From contig NZ_QWBU01000015.1 of the NCBI RefSeq assembly GCF_003432075.1, forward strand, positions 1 to 64,000: a DNA stretch of 64,000 bases. Reading direction: 5' to 3'. The translations under genes were made by a program, and so were the position numbers. The DNA is from Shinella sp. WSJ-2. Its GTDB lineage: Bacteria > Pseudomonadota > Alphaproteobacteria > Rhizobiales > Rhizobiaceae. Positions 37,810 to 46,399 of the stretch are shown one piece after another. Below the pieces are notes generated by a model. It had not been told where the DNA came from. It did not search any database and was given only the letters and a program-made list of their open reading frames with translations. Numbering within the stretch: position 1 is the first letter of the stretch; each line of letters starts with the position of its first letter.

Positions 37810-40111
37810 GTGAGTTCACCGTCGGAGCACATTGGCGCCGTTCGAAATTCAGGCCTGCTCGATGCTCCGGTCCAGTCAGAATTTCAGGACATTATCGAAG
37901 TGGTCAAAGCCGGGCTGAACTGTCCGGTGGCGCTTGTGTCTATCCTGGATGAAGACCGCCAGGTTTTCATTGCTCACCTCGGTCTACCGGATAAATGGGC
38001 AGAGGCCGCAGAGACCCCTCTCACCCACTCGTTCTGTCAACACGTCGTGCGCGACAAAAAACCGTTGGTCATCGGTGACGCCACTATCCACGATTTGGTC
38101 AGAGACAATCTTGCTATCACGGATTTGGGCGTGATCTCCTATATGGGCGTACCGGTGACGATGCCGGACGGCATGGTGATCGGGGCACTGGCGGCGATTG
38201 ACGGCGAACCGAGAACCTGGAGCGAGAACGAACTCGAGCTGCTTAGCCGTATCGGCAAGGTGGCATCCAACCAGATCGCCACATTTGTGGCCGAGCGCCG
38301 ATGGAGTTCGCTGTTCGAACAACTGGAAGAAGGCATCATCGTCGGCTCGGTCGTCCGTGATGTCGATGGTAGCATCGTCGACTGGCGATATGACACCGTT
38401 AACCCGGCATTTGGCGAACTGGTCGGTTATCCCGCGGACAACGTGCCGGGCCGCACAATTCGAGAAATTTTCCCAAGCTTTGAAGAAGAATGGGTTTCCG
38501 ATGTCGCCGAGGTCGTCGAAAGCGGCCAAAATAAGCGATTTGTCCGGAAGGTCGGCACGCTCGACCGCTGGTTCGACGGCTATATACAATCGACCGGTGA
38601 CGACAAATTTGTCATCATCTTTGTCGAGGTAACGGACCGCATGCAGGCAGTCGAGGCGCTCCGGGATAGCGAGACCAAGCTAAGGTTGATCGTTGAAGGT
38701 GCAAAAGATTATATCATCCTGACGATCGATGATAACGAGCTGGTTTGGCGGTGCGCAGGAAACTTTCGGATGGCCGGAAGCCGAAATGCTAGGGCGGCGG
38801 TTCGAGGAGATTTTCACACCAGAAGATCGAGCAGCCGGTGTTCCGGGCGAGGAAGTGCGAAAAGCCGCAACCAATGGCGTGCGCATGGATAGGCGTTGGC
38901 ATCAGGTTGCTGACGGATCAAGGGGGTTCCTCGACGGGACAATTCGACCAGTTCCCAGCCACGGTGCTTCGGCGATGTCAGGTTTCATAAAGGTGGCGCG
39001 AAACGCGACATCACAGAAGCTCTCGGAAGACCGGCAACTGGCATTCCTGGAGCTCGGTGACAAAATTCGCGATCTAAACAATGTGGCGGATGTCGCATTC
39101 GCTGCCGCAGAGATCATGGCCCGCAACCTCTCAGGTGCAACGAGAGCAGGTTACGGCTTGGTCGATCCTGTCGCAGAAACGGTTCAAATGCTGCCCGACT
39201 GGTGTGCGCCAGGCGTTCTTACAGTCGCAGGCCTGCACCAGTTCCGAGACTATGGATCCTTTATCGAAGATCTCAAGCGCGGCGAAATGGTGATCATTCC
39301 AGACGTGGCGGCAGACCAGCGCACTTCTGCCTCAGCCGACCTGCTCCATTCGATCGGTATCTCGGTTCTGGTCAATGTACCGATCATTGAGCACGGTGCT
39401 TTCGTCGGAGTAATGTTTGTTCATTACGACAAACCTCACGACTTCACGATGGAAGAGCGCGATTTCGTGCGCACCATCGCAGACCGTACGCGAGAGGCGA
39501 CATCCAGGATCCGCGCCGAACAGGAACAACAGGTCCTCAACCACGAGATCAGTCATCGCCTAAAGAACACATTGGCCATGGTTCAGGCGATTGCGACGCA
39601 GACCTTGCGGCCCATCACCGACCGAGGTCCCGTGGAGGCGTTCACGAGCCGGCTACATGCTCTCTCCAAGGCGCACGAGGTTCTGCTCGGCCAGGATTGG
39701 TCGTCGGCGCGCATGGTTGCAGTGATCCATTCCGTGCTTCGTCAGCTTTCCATGCCGGAACGCTACTCGATTGCTGGTCCGGACCTTGAACTTGGACCAC
39801 GTTCGGCGCTTTCCCTCGCACTTCTGATGCACGAACTTGGCACCAACGCCTTGAAATATGGAGCTTGGTCAAGCGAAGCCGGTACCGTGGCCGTCGCTTG
39901 GACGACGGAAGGAATTGGCGGAGACAGTACGCTTGTCCTTCAATGGAAAGAGCATCACGGCCCCCCGGTCATCACACCGTCCGGAAAGGGGTTTGGATCA
40001 AAACTCATACGTCTCGGATTGATGGGAACAGGCGGTGTCGAAGTCGATTATCACCCGGATGGGCTGAAAGTTACGATGCGCGGATTGGTTTCACAGTTGA
40101 GGCAATCGTGA
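37810..40111 (+). pseudogene. HWE histidine kinase with a frameshift (GAF-PAS-PAS-GAF-kinase)
   Basis: Two overlapping frames make one kinase. The first (GTG 37810, after AAAGGA) encodes a GAF domain (about residues 20-165), a PAS domain and the start of a second PAS ending ...YIILTIDD. The second frame resumes at ITSWFGGAQETFGW (about 38732), then has a further GAF domain, HEISHRLKNTLAMVQA (phospho-His) and MHELGTNALKYGAWS (N-box). The shift is near 38725-38735. Without ribosomal slippage, the sensor and kinase halves are separate. The gene lies 33 bp after the regulator and overlaps the next by 1 bp. Confidence 0.85.
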
Positions 40112-40491
40112 TGTCGGTAGGCGAAGTCAGCAAGGAGGTTGCAATCATCCTGGTGGTGGAAGATGAGCCGCTTTTGCGGCTTGCTGCAATCGATCTCATC
40201 GAAGCCGCGGGTTATGAAGCCGTTGCAGCTGCCGACGCGACCGAGGCAGTGGCGATTCTTGAGGCGCGCAACGACATTCGTGTCGTTTTCACCGATGTCG
40301 ATATGCCGCGCGGCGTTGACGGGATGCGCCTTGCGGTCATCATTCGCGACAGGTGGCCACCCATCAAGGTGATCGTCGTTTCCGGTTATCTTGACGACCC
40401 TGGTGATCAGATACCTGCTGAAACAGTTTTTTTCGCAAAACCCTACCGTGAAGAGCAGATTGTCGGAACGATCAAGCAGATGCTGCGGTAG
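40111..40491 (+). CDS. Single-domain response regulator, last gene of the LOV/HWE operon
   Basis: ATG 40111 overlaps the kinase stop (TGATG). The 126-residue receiver domain has VVEDEP, phospho-Asp in VFTDVDMPR, Ser in VVSGY and Lys in FAKPY. It strongly resembles the regulator at 21718 (WPPIKVIVVSG against WPPIKIIITSG). It has no output domain. Confidence 0.92.
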   Translation: MSVGEVSKEVAIILVVEDEPLLRLAAIDLIEAAGYEAVAAADATEAVAILEARNDIRVVFTDVDMPRGVDGMRLAVIIRDRWPPIKVIVVSGYLDDPGDQIPAETVFFAKPYREEQIVGTIKQMLR

Positions 40492-40496
40492 TTGGA

Positions 40497-40800
40497 CGAA
40501 CAAATATAGTTTACCGTCAGCGGTCTGAACCTTGGCGATATCGATATCGACGAGCCCTATGGGGTAGCGCTTGAACTTCGACCGCTTCGGCTTGTCACCC
40601 TCCACATCAGGCAGGCGTGATATGCCATGCCGTTGCGGGCACCCGTGCAGTTCAGATCGCGTCAGGTGGGGGATCGAGGGCTGTAGGGCGTAAAGGTAAT
40701 CGTCTAACGGCAGAAGCGCATGACGCCGGATTGCCACGACCATCGCATCTTCGGCTTCGGTCAGGACGGTGGTCCGCGGTGCCGACGGCCCCGTACTCGA
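40497..40800 (-). pseudogene. IS481-like transposase remnant
   Basis: The minus-strand reading gives consecutive pieces of an IS481-type transposase: VLTEAEDAMVVAIRRHALLP, DDYLYALQPSIPHLTRSELH, RHGISRLPDVEGDKPKR and VDIDIAKVQTADGKLYLFV. Only the N-terminal half is present and both ends are missing, so it is a fossil. Confidence 0.7.
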
Positions 40801-40832
40801 CCGTCTCCCGCTTGGAGTCCATCATCGCGCGC

Positions 40833-40857
40833 GGAACCATAGGTCGCTCTGCGTGTT
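40833..40857 (+). promoter_or_regulatory. EcfG-type promoter before the exported small protein
   Basis: GGAAC-N16-TGTT, ending 41 bp before ATG 40899. Confidence 0.6.
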
Positions 40858-40898
40858 CTGTCTGCCACGCGGACTATCCCGCTCAAGAGGAGAAGAAC

Positions 40899-41222
40899 AT
40901 GTTTGCCAAACTCACCACAGTCGCTGCTGTTGCCACTCTTGTAAGCTTTTCGGCTTTCGCTCAGACCAGCGGCGATACGGCGTCCGAGACGACGAATGCA
41001 GCCGACCAGGCTCAGATGATGCAGATGGACGAAGCCACCGGTAACGTCTTCTACAGCGACATGAAGGCTCGCACCCTGCGCCCGGAATCCGAGTGGGCGA
41101 AGAACTGGGCCGGCCTGACGGATGAGCAGCGCGCCAAGATCAAGTCGGACTGCTCGACGAACGGTGCCACGGCACGTAGCGAGGGTGATACCCGCGTGTG
41201 CGAATGGGCTGGTAACAACTAA
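40899..41222 (+). CDS. Small exported protein, function unknown
   Basis: ATG 40899 follows AGAGGAG. The 107 residues start with a cleavable signal peptide (MFAKLTTVAAVATLVSFSAFA, cleavage likely after AFA). The mature part is acidic and includes YSDMKARTLRPESEWAKNW and a pair of Cys residues (CSTN and CEWAG) that could form a disulfide in the periplasm. I do not recognise the family. A terminator follows 28 bp downstream, and an EcfG-like promoter precedes. Confidence 0.8.
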   Translation: MFAKLTTVAAVATLVSFSAFAQTSGDTASETTNAADQAQMMQMDEATGNVFYSDMKARTLRPESEWAKNWAGLTDEQRAKIKSDCSTNGATARSEGDTRVCEWAGNN

Positions 41223-41249
41223 GCACCCTTCAAAGAAGCGCCATAGGAA

Positions 41250-41274
41250 AGGTCCCGATTCAGGGGTCTTTTTT
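41250..41274 (+). terminator. Rho-independent terminator after the small exported protein
   Basis: Stem AGGTCCC/GGGGTCT with loop GATTCA (two G-U pairs) followed by TTTTTT. Confidence 0.7.
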
Positions 41275-41465
41275 GCGTCAATCCACCGCCTGGTAAGGTG
41301 GCGGCCGCCCACACCGATAATCTTGATTTACCGGGGGCAGCCGCCGGAAACGGTATTGGCCCCTCACCACAAAGGCCATACCGTCCTCACCAATTAATTC
41401 GCTATATGCATAGTTCCGGGCACCCCATTTCCCCCTAAAATTTCGGGGTATTTATACGCCACTTC

Positions 41466-41490
41466 GGAACCGCAAAGCCCCTCATTCGTT
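41466..41490 (+). promoter_or_regulatory. EcfG-type promoter before the BON-like protein
   Basis: GGAAC-N16-CGTT, an exact consensus match, ending 32 bp before ATG 41523. Confidence 0.7.
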
Positions 41491-41522
41491 TTTTCACATA
41501 TTCGAAAAAACGGGAGGATGAG

Positions 41523-41765
41523 ATGTTTCAGGCATCTCTCGCCGCGGGATTTGGCGCGCAGGAGTGGGGGCTGTATGCTTCTGTGAGGGCCGCAGTGGCT
41601 TATGATGATGTGTGCTCAAACTACACGATAAACATCACGTTGCAGCCGCAGGCAATCGTCATCGAAGGGCGCGTTCCGCCCGCAGTTGCCTGCCGCGCGC
41701 GCTCGATTATAAGAGAAGTTGCGGGCACAACAGCGGTCTCGGACCGCACTTTCTGGCTAGACTAA
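41523..41765 (+). CDS. Small BON-domain-like protein
   Basis: ATG 41523 follows GGGAGG by 6 nt. The 80 residues have the alpha-beta-beta-alpha-beta pattern of a BON domain, in particular NITLQPQAIVIEGRVPPAVACRARSIIREVAGTTAV. BON proteins are often stress-induced envelope proteins, but this one has no clear signal peptide. The exact EcfG-like promoter fits such a role. Confidence 0.65.
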   Translation: MFQASLAAGFGAQEWGLYASVRAAVAYDDVCSNYTINITLQPQAIVIEGRVPPAVACRARSIIREVAGTTAVSDRTFWLD

Positions 41766-42397
41766 GCATTCGGTGCACCTTGTAAACCCTGCTACAGCTT
41801 CACGCTTAAACGCAATCTAATACTGCTGGAAACACGATCTGGAGGGCACATGCCAGCGCGACCGTAAATTATTTTTGTGGTAATCACCAAAAGCGTCGCG
41901 ACCCTATTCGATGGTCAGATGATTAGCCTCGCGGGCAATTTTGGGAGCTGTGTTCAAGCTAAGAATGCGCCCATGGACGAGAGCGCCAAAACGGATGGCT
42001 TGGCGTACCATCGCCACCTATCGGTTAAGCAAAACGATCTCAAATACCGCTGCTGTCTCGAAGGTTCAAAATCGGCGGACCTACAACAGCGTCAGCCGGC
42101 TCCAAGCCGACCGCTGAATAGGACATTACTTCTCGTTGTGGCCTTTCGTTCGTCTGGCGCGGCAGATTTTCAAAAGGCTCTCAACAGTCAGAATACGGAC
42201 CAACGAAAAAGGCGTGTAACCGCTCCAGCACCCGAGCCCTCGTCTGTCGGCGCGCAGAGGGGGATGGATCTTTGACGCTACAGGGGTAGTTCCTGACAAC
42301 GTGAAAAGTACATCGACTTCGCCCTGCATTCTGACTGAGCCACGCGGCTCTTTGACAAGCACCCTAACGAATTGAACCGGAGGCAGGAACCAAGCTG
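41766..42397. other. About 630 bp with no recognised gene
   Basis: The open frame at 41877-42275 has no family resemblance or ribosome binding site. I see no RNA gene or clear repeat. Confidence 0.5.
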
Positions 42398-42606
42398 TTA
42401 CGCCTTATGAAGAGCGCCGGGCTTGTGAGCGGCCCGCTTGCCTGTCTTCGTACTCTCGACGATGTACTGGGGATCCGATTTGGAAGCCTTGACCTCATGG
42501 CCCTTGATCTTAGTCGCGGTGGTCTGCTTTTTGACGACTTACCCTCAGTCTTCCCCTGGGCTGTTTCCCATTCGACCTTGTCGCCGTTGCTGAGTTTTTT
42601 CGCCAT
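42398..42606 (-). pseudogene. DUF2945 (TUDOR-like) protein with a one-base deletion
   Basis: The start MAKKLSNGDKVEWETAQGKT at ATG 42606, after AGGAG, is typical of the DUF2945 family. After GKTEGK the frame is lost. The expected sequence continues in the next frame: KKQTTATKIKGHEVKASKS, then KTGKRAAHKPGALHKA and TAA at 42398. A single missing G near 42543 explains it. It would be a normal 69-70 residue protein without the deletion. Confidence 0.85.
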
Positions 42607-42648
42607 ACTGATATCTCCTAGGAGTTTGGGGCACGGCGCCGACGAGTG

Positions 42649-42951
42649 CTATTCGAGCTTGCTGGACGACCAGTCGCGGCCCTCGTCCCCGCCCCATAGT
42701 AGCCACGCGATGTAGCCGGCGGACGGATTGTCGTCATCACCGAAATTCTTCGCGCGCTTGTCGACGTTATGCCGCGCAAAGTAGCTCTTCATCCGTTTGA
42801 CCGTGTCTACACTTAGTTCGCGCTGGTTTTGGAGATCGCGAGCCCGCGCCACGCCGATCTCCGTGCCGCCCCGCTTGAATTTTTCTCGCAGTTCCAACCC
42901 TTTTGCTGCCTGTTTGGCGACCGCTGCTGTTGGCTTGAAGGTATCGGTCAT
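42649..42951 (-). CDS. Conserved small protein of unknown function
   Basis: The 100-residue protein contains REKFKRGGTEIGVARARDL, then TVKRMKSYFARHNVDKRAK and SAGYIAWLLWGG. I recall this pattern from short proteins beside phage-like or stress genes in alphaproteobacteria, but I know no function. It is soluble and basic. It lies 42 bp upstream of the DUF2945 remnant on the same strand. Confidence 0.75.
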   Translation of the reverse strand: MTDTFKPTAAVAKQAAKGLELREKFKRGGTEIGVARARDLQNQRELSVDTVKRMKSYFARHNVDKRAKNFGDDDNPSAGYIAWLLWGGDEGRDWSSSKLE

Positions 42952-42990
42952 CGTCGGCCCTCGTGGTATGTATTAGGTTGCGAGAGAACA

Positions 42991-43011
42991 GGCGGGCATG
43001 GTTTGCCCGCC
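42991..43011 (-). terminator. GC-rich hairpin between two minus-strand genes
   Basis: Perfect stem GGCGGGC/GCCCGCC with a 7-nt loop, 8 bp after the stop of the PNPOx-like gene. The following bases (TGTTCTCT) are only weakly U-rich, so termination may be partial. Confidence 0.55.
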
Positions 43012-43018
43012 ATCTCAG

Positions 43019-43498
43019 TTACATCTCAACCTTTGCGTTGTCGCCCAGATCAGGTCTCGTGTTGGTGACGGCTGCGGCGGCCATCTTGATGTAGCTGATC
43101 ACGGTGCCAGGGCTGTCCCAATATTCGGCCGAGCGTGGCGTGACCTTCAAGATGCGGATCGACGGATCGTCGGCACTGTCCCACCACGCTTTTGCAGGCG
43201 TTGACCATAGGTCGCGGATCTTCTCACGATCGTTCTGCACCTCGGCGATCCCAGAAATGGACACATACTTTTGCTCCTTCGAGTCCGCAAACGCCAGGCA
43301 GACATTCGGGTGCGCCGCGACCTCGTCATCCTTATGGCTGTCGACGTCAGTGAGGAAATAGAAGGCATTCTCGATGCGCTCGCAATGGGCGGACATTGGC
43401 CTCGCCTTGAGGTCTGACCCCGATTGCGTGGTCAGCATGCAGAACCCGATTTTTTCGGCGAGCTCCCAGACCTTTTCGTTTTCATCTTCGACATGCAT
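43019..43498 (-). CDS. PNPOx-like general stress protein (GSP26 type)
   Basis: The 159-residue protein has the split-barrel flavin-binding fold. Visible signatures are IGFCMLTTQSGSDLKARPMS, FYFLTDVDSHKDDEVAAHPN and KYVSISGIAEV, which match the general stress protein 26/PF16242 group. A FMN cofactor is likely, but the substrate is unknown. ATG 43498 follows AGGAGA. An exact EcfG-like promoter lies upstream. Confidence 0.88.
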   Translation of the reverse strand: MHVEDENEKVWELAEKIGFCMLTTQSGSDLKARPMSAHCERIENAFYFLTDVDSHKDDEVAAHPNVCLAFADSKEQKYVSISGIAEVQNDREKIRDLWSTPAKAWWDSADDPSIRILKVTPRSAEYWDSPGTVISYIKMAAAAVTNTRPDLGDNAKVEM

Positions 43499-43526
43499 GC
43501 GTGTTTCTCCTATGATGGCCGGAGAA

Positions 43527-43551
43527 AACGGTCGATAAAGCAGGAAGTTCC
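43527..43551 (-). promoter_or_regulatory. EcfG-type promoter of the PNPOx-like gene
   Basis: On the minus strand GGAAC-N16-CGTT, an exact match, ending 28 bp before the start codon. Confidence 0.7.
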
Positions 43552-43569
43552 GTTAGCGTGGCCAACTGC

Positions 43570-43995
43570 ACGTGCGGTTGGCGCCGTCTGTTGGAAGACC
43601 TTTTCCAGGAATGAAAACCACTTTGGGCGGTCACCCATCGATACCGTGAAACGAGCCGCTCATCGTGGTACTCGGCCTGACAGAACTTCGTCAGCGTGTT
43701 GCGCTGCTTAACGGTGGGCTTTGACGCAAAACTCATCGCCAAGCCACGAGGCCCAGCATCGATCCTGCAGACACCTATGCCGCAGGCAACGCGAAGTCGG
43801 CAACGCGGATCCATGTGGATACCTCATCGGGCAGCTCACCGAAACGGTCGTCGAACCCGTGTTCCAGTTTCAGGGCATACTGATCACCCGCGCAAAGCAA
43901 TCGAATGTACAGGTTCAGCCGCACCGTCGCCAGCACTGCGTGTTCAGAGAGTTTAACATAACGACTGACGCCAAACAGTTTCATGTGCTCCGCCG
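43570..43995 (-). pseudogene. Second Mfd-like (TRCF) remnant
   Basis: The minus strand encodes pieces of the C-terminal domain in two frames: TVRLNLYIRLLCAGDQYAL and FDDRFGELPDEVS, then, after a frameshift near 43800, GIGVCRIDAGPRGLAMSF. They align with the same regions of the mfd fragment at 30919 (VRLNLYARLLRARDQKAL, FEDRFGELPDEVS, GICKIDAGPRGLALTF). About 25 residues are deleted internally. This is clearly dead. Confidence 0.85.
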
Positions 43996-44012
43996 GACGC
44001 CGTGGTGAGGGA

Positions 44013-44048
44013 TTGACATCAAACCAAATCATAGATATTTTATATCTA
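44013..44048 (+). promoter_or_regulatory. Sigma-70-type promoter with overlapping palindromic operator, rrf2 cluster
   Basis: TTGACA (44013) and TATTTT (44036) are separated by 17 bp. A perfect palindrome TAGATAT-TTT-ATATCTA (44032-44048) covers the -10 region. Its position suits repression by the Rrf2 regulator encoded just downstream. Confidence 0.7.
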
Positions 44049-44065
44049 CGATTAGGAGATCGGTT

Positions 44066-44578
44066 ATGAAACTGAGCGAAGGCGTAGAGCAGGCCATCCA
44101 TTGCACGGCATTCCTAGCGGGGCTGTCGGAAGACGGCGTCCTGTCGGCGGCCGCGCTCGCCGAACTGCACGGCGTTTCGACGAGTTATCTTCTGAAGCAC
44201 CTGCAGGCGCTGTCTGGCGCGGGCATTGTTGCGACGACGCCGGGGCCGAAGGGCGGCTATCGACTGGCCAAGGCACCCAAGGACATCAGCCTCCTCGACA
44301 TCGTCCTCGCGGTCGAAGGACCGGCGCCCGCTTTTCGCTGCGCGGAAATCCGCCAGCGGGGGCCGAACCCGCTGCCACAGCGCTACTTTACGAAACCCTG
44401 CCAGATCAACGCCGCGATGCTGAGGGCCGAGAAGGCATATCGCGCAGAACTCGCCAAGGTTTCCGTCGCGGACCTTCTGGCGGATCTTGGCGCAGACGAC
44501 GACGGTGGTATCGCCGCCCGCGGATGCGCCTTCCTCGAACTCCACGAACGCAAGACGGGCAATCGCGCGTCGTTTTAG
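44066..44578 (+). CDS. Rrf2-family transcription regulator
   Basis: The 170-residue protein starts MKLSEGVEQAIHC and has a winged helix (LAELHGVSTSYLLKHLQALS, GPKGGYRLAK) typical of Rrf2. Three Cys residues (C33, C92, C112 by rough count, as in FRCAEI and KPCQIN) could respond to redox or hold a cluster, but the IscR spacing is not seen. It probably autoregulates through the palindrome at 44032. It is 11 bp before the next gene. Confidence 0.9.
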   Translation: MKLSEGVEQAIHCTAFLAGLSEDGVLSAAALAELHGVSTSYLLKHLQALSGAGIVATTPGPKGGYRLAKAPKDISLLDIVLAVEGPAPAFRCAEIRQRGPNPLPQRYFTKPCQINAAMLRAEKAYRAELAKVSVADLLADLGADDDGGIAARGCAFLELHERKTGNRASF

Positions 44579-44589
44579 GAGGAAGCACC

Positions 44590-45342
44590 ATGAGCGAGAT
44601 GAAGAAGGTCGCCGTCATCGGCGGCACGGGCCTGATCGGCTCGAAGGCAGTGAAGCTGCTGCAGGAAGCCGGCCACGAAGCCGTGGCCGCCAGCTCCCGT
44701 AACGGGATCAATGCCTACACGGGCGAAGGACTGATAGAGGCGCTTGCGGGTGCCGACGCCGTTATCGACGTGTCCAATATGATGTCCTTCGACAGGCAAG
44801 CCCTGGTTGACTTCTTCAGCACGTCGAGCCGCAACCTGACGAGCGCCGGAAAAGCTGCGGGCGTGCGCCATCACGTCGTGCTCTCGATCGTCAATGCCGA
44901 TCAGATCGAGGCCAACCCTTACATGGCAGGCAAGTTGGCGCAGGAAGACGCAGTCGCATTGTCGGGCCAGGCCTATACCATCGTCCGAGCAACGCAGTTC
45001 CACGAGTTTATCGAAACCCTCGTCGGCGCATATGCAGCCGACCGCGTGGTGAACGTGCCGGATATCGACTTCCAGCCGATTGCTGCCGACGACGTTGCCG
45101 CTGCCCTGGTGGAGGCCGCGGTGGGCGAGCCTAAGAACGCAACCGTCGATCTCGCCGGGCCGGAGCGGGCAACCTTAGAGTCATTCATCCGGGCGTATCT
45201 CGGCTCCAAGAGCGATGCTCGACCTGTGGCCGCCGACGCAGCAGTCGACTACTTCGGAGCTCCGGTCGTCGCAGGCTCTCTGGTTCCCGGCGGAGACTAC
45301 ATCAAAGGCCGCGTCACGGTCGCCGAATGGCTTAAAGCATAG
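44590..45342 (+). CDS. NAD(P)-binding protein, NmrA/atypical SDR type
   Basis: The 250-residue protein begins with a Rossmann motif VAVIGGTGLIGSKAV. It lacks the classical YxxxK and instead has YMAGKLAQED and the NmrA-like region YTIVRATQFHEF. Such proteins act as redox sensors or reductases. ATG 44590 follows AGGAGG. It is part of the Rrf2 cluster (regulator, NAD(P)-binding protein, cupin, AhpD-like). Confidence 0.88.
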   Translation: MSEMKKVAVIGGTGLIGSKAVKLLQEAGHEAVAASSRNGINAYTGEGLIEALAGADAVIDVSNMMSFDRQALVDFFSTSSRNLTSAGKAAGVRHHVVLSIVNADQIEANPYMAGKLAQEDAVALSGQAYTIVRATQFHEFIETLVGAYAADRVVNVPDIDFQPIAADDVAAALVEAAVGEPKNATVDLAGPERATLESFIRAYLGSKSDARPVAADAAVDYFGAPVVAGSLVPGGDYIKGRVTVAEWLKA

Positions 45343-45357
45343 AAGGAGCGCACGATC

Positions 45358-45795
45358 ATGAAGACCATTGCATATGCGGCTGCGGCACTCGCGGCCACCC
45401 TTGCCACCTCGTCCGCTCACGATGTCGCTAAGCCAGGACTAGCCTACGATACGAAGGACGCTGAGGTGACGCTCGTCTACGAGCATCCCCTGCCCGACGT
45501 CCTTGGCAAGAGCGTCAAGGGCGTGCTCGTCGAATACGGGCCGGGCGGGTACAACTCCGCTCACACACCTGCGAAGTCCGCACTCATCTACGCCACGGTT
45601 CTCGAGGGAGCGATCCAGAGCGCCGTCAACGGCGACGAGACGAAGACCTTTACCGCTGGTCAGAACTTCACCGAGCTGCCAGGCGACCGCCGTGACGTCA
45701 GCGCCAATGCAAGCAAGACCGAGCCGGCGAAGCTGCTCGCCGTCTTCGTCGTCGATACCGACGACACCGTCCTGACGACGCCGCGCAAGCCATAG
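45358..45795 (+). CDS. Exported cupin-domain protein
   Basis: The 145 residues begin with a signal peptide (MKTIAYAAAALAATLATSSA). The cupin core is marked by PLPDVLGKSVKGVLVEYGPG and AHTPAKSALIYATVLEGAIQSAV. A single His of the usual metal set is seen in the first motif. It is 15 bp after the NAD(P)-binding gene. Substrate unknown; similar proteins often bind small phenolic or quinone compounds. Confidence 0.85.
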   Translation: MKTIAYAAAALAATLATSSAHDVAKPGLAYDTKDAEVTLVYEHPLPDVLGKSVKGVLVEYGPGGYNSAHTPAKSALIYATVLEGAIQSAVNGDETKTFTAGQNFTELPGDRRDVSANASKTEPAKLLAVFVVDTDDTVLTTPRKP

Positions 45796-45888
45796 CGCTA
45801 CCTACCAGATCCACCCCCCCACCACCGCACAAGCAACGACGGTTTCACCGGCGAACGGAGAACCGCGTCCACAAGAAAGGAAAACAAT

Positions 45889-46335
45889 ATGTCCCGCATG
45901 AACTGGTCCGAAGTCGCCCCGGACGGCGCAAAGGCGCTGTTTGGTGTCCACCACTACGTCACAGCCAAGACGAACCTGCCGGCCGAGCTGATCCACCTCG
46001 TCTTTCTGCGCGTGTCGCAGATCAACGGCTGCGCCCACTGTATCGACATGCATAGCCGTGATCTCCGCAAGACGATGTCCGTCGACAAGATCACGCTGGT
46101 GCCGGTGTGGGACGAGGTGCCGCACCTGTTCAGCGACCAGGAGCGGGCCGCCCTCGCCTGGGCCGAGGAAGTGACGAACGTTAGCCAGACCCACGCGTCT
46201 GACAAGGCTTATGCGGCCGCTGCGGCCGCCTTCGAACCCAAGGACCTCGTCGATCTGACGATCACGATCGCCGCGATGAACGCCTTCAATCGTCTCGGCG
46301 CGCCGTTCCGTCTTCCGGTTGCGGCAAAGGCCTGA
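45889..46335 (+). CDS. Carboxymuconolactone decarboxylase/AhpD-like protein
   Basis: The 148-residue protein has the AhpD-like motif GCAHCIDMHSRDL near residue 44, with the redox CxxC and the catalytic His after it. It therefore probably acts as a peroxidase or reductase partner rather than a true decarboxylase. A start with RBS AAGGAA is at 45889. The Rrf2 cluster ends here. Confidence 0.9.
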   Translation: MSRMNWSEVAPDGAKALFGVHHYVTAKTNLPAELIHLVFLRVSQINGCAHCIDMHSRDLRKTMSVDKITLVPVWDEVPHLFSDQERAALAWAEEVTNVSQTHASDKAYAAAAAAFEPKDLVDLTITIAAMNAFNRLGAPFRLPVAAKA

Positions 46336-46399
46336 TCGCGTCGCAACGCTCCGAAGAAGCCGACCTGCCGGTCCGTTCGTGGTCCGGCAGTTACTTCAA

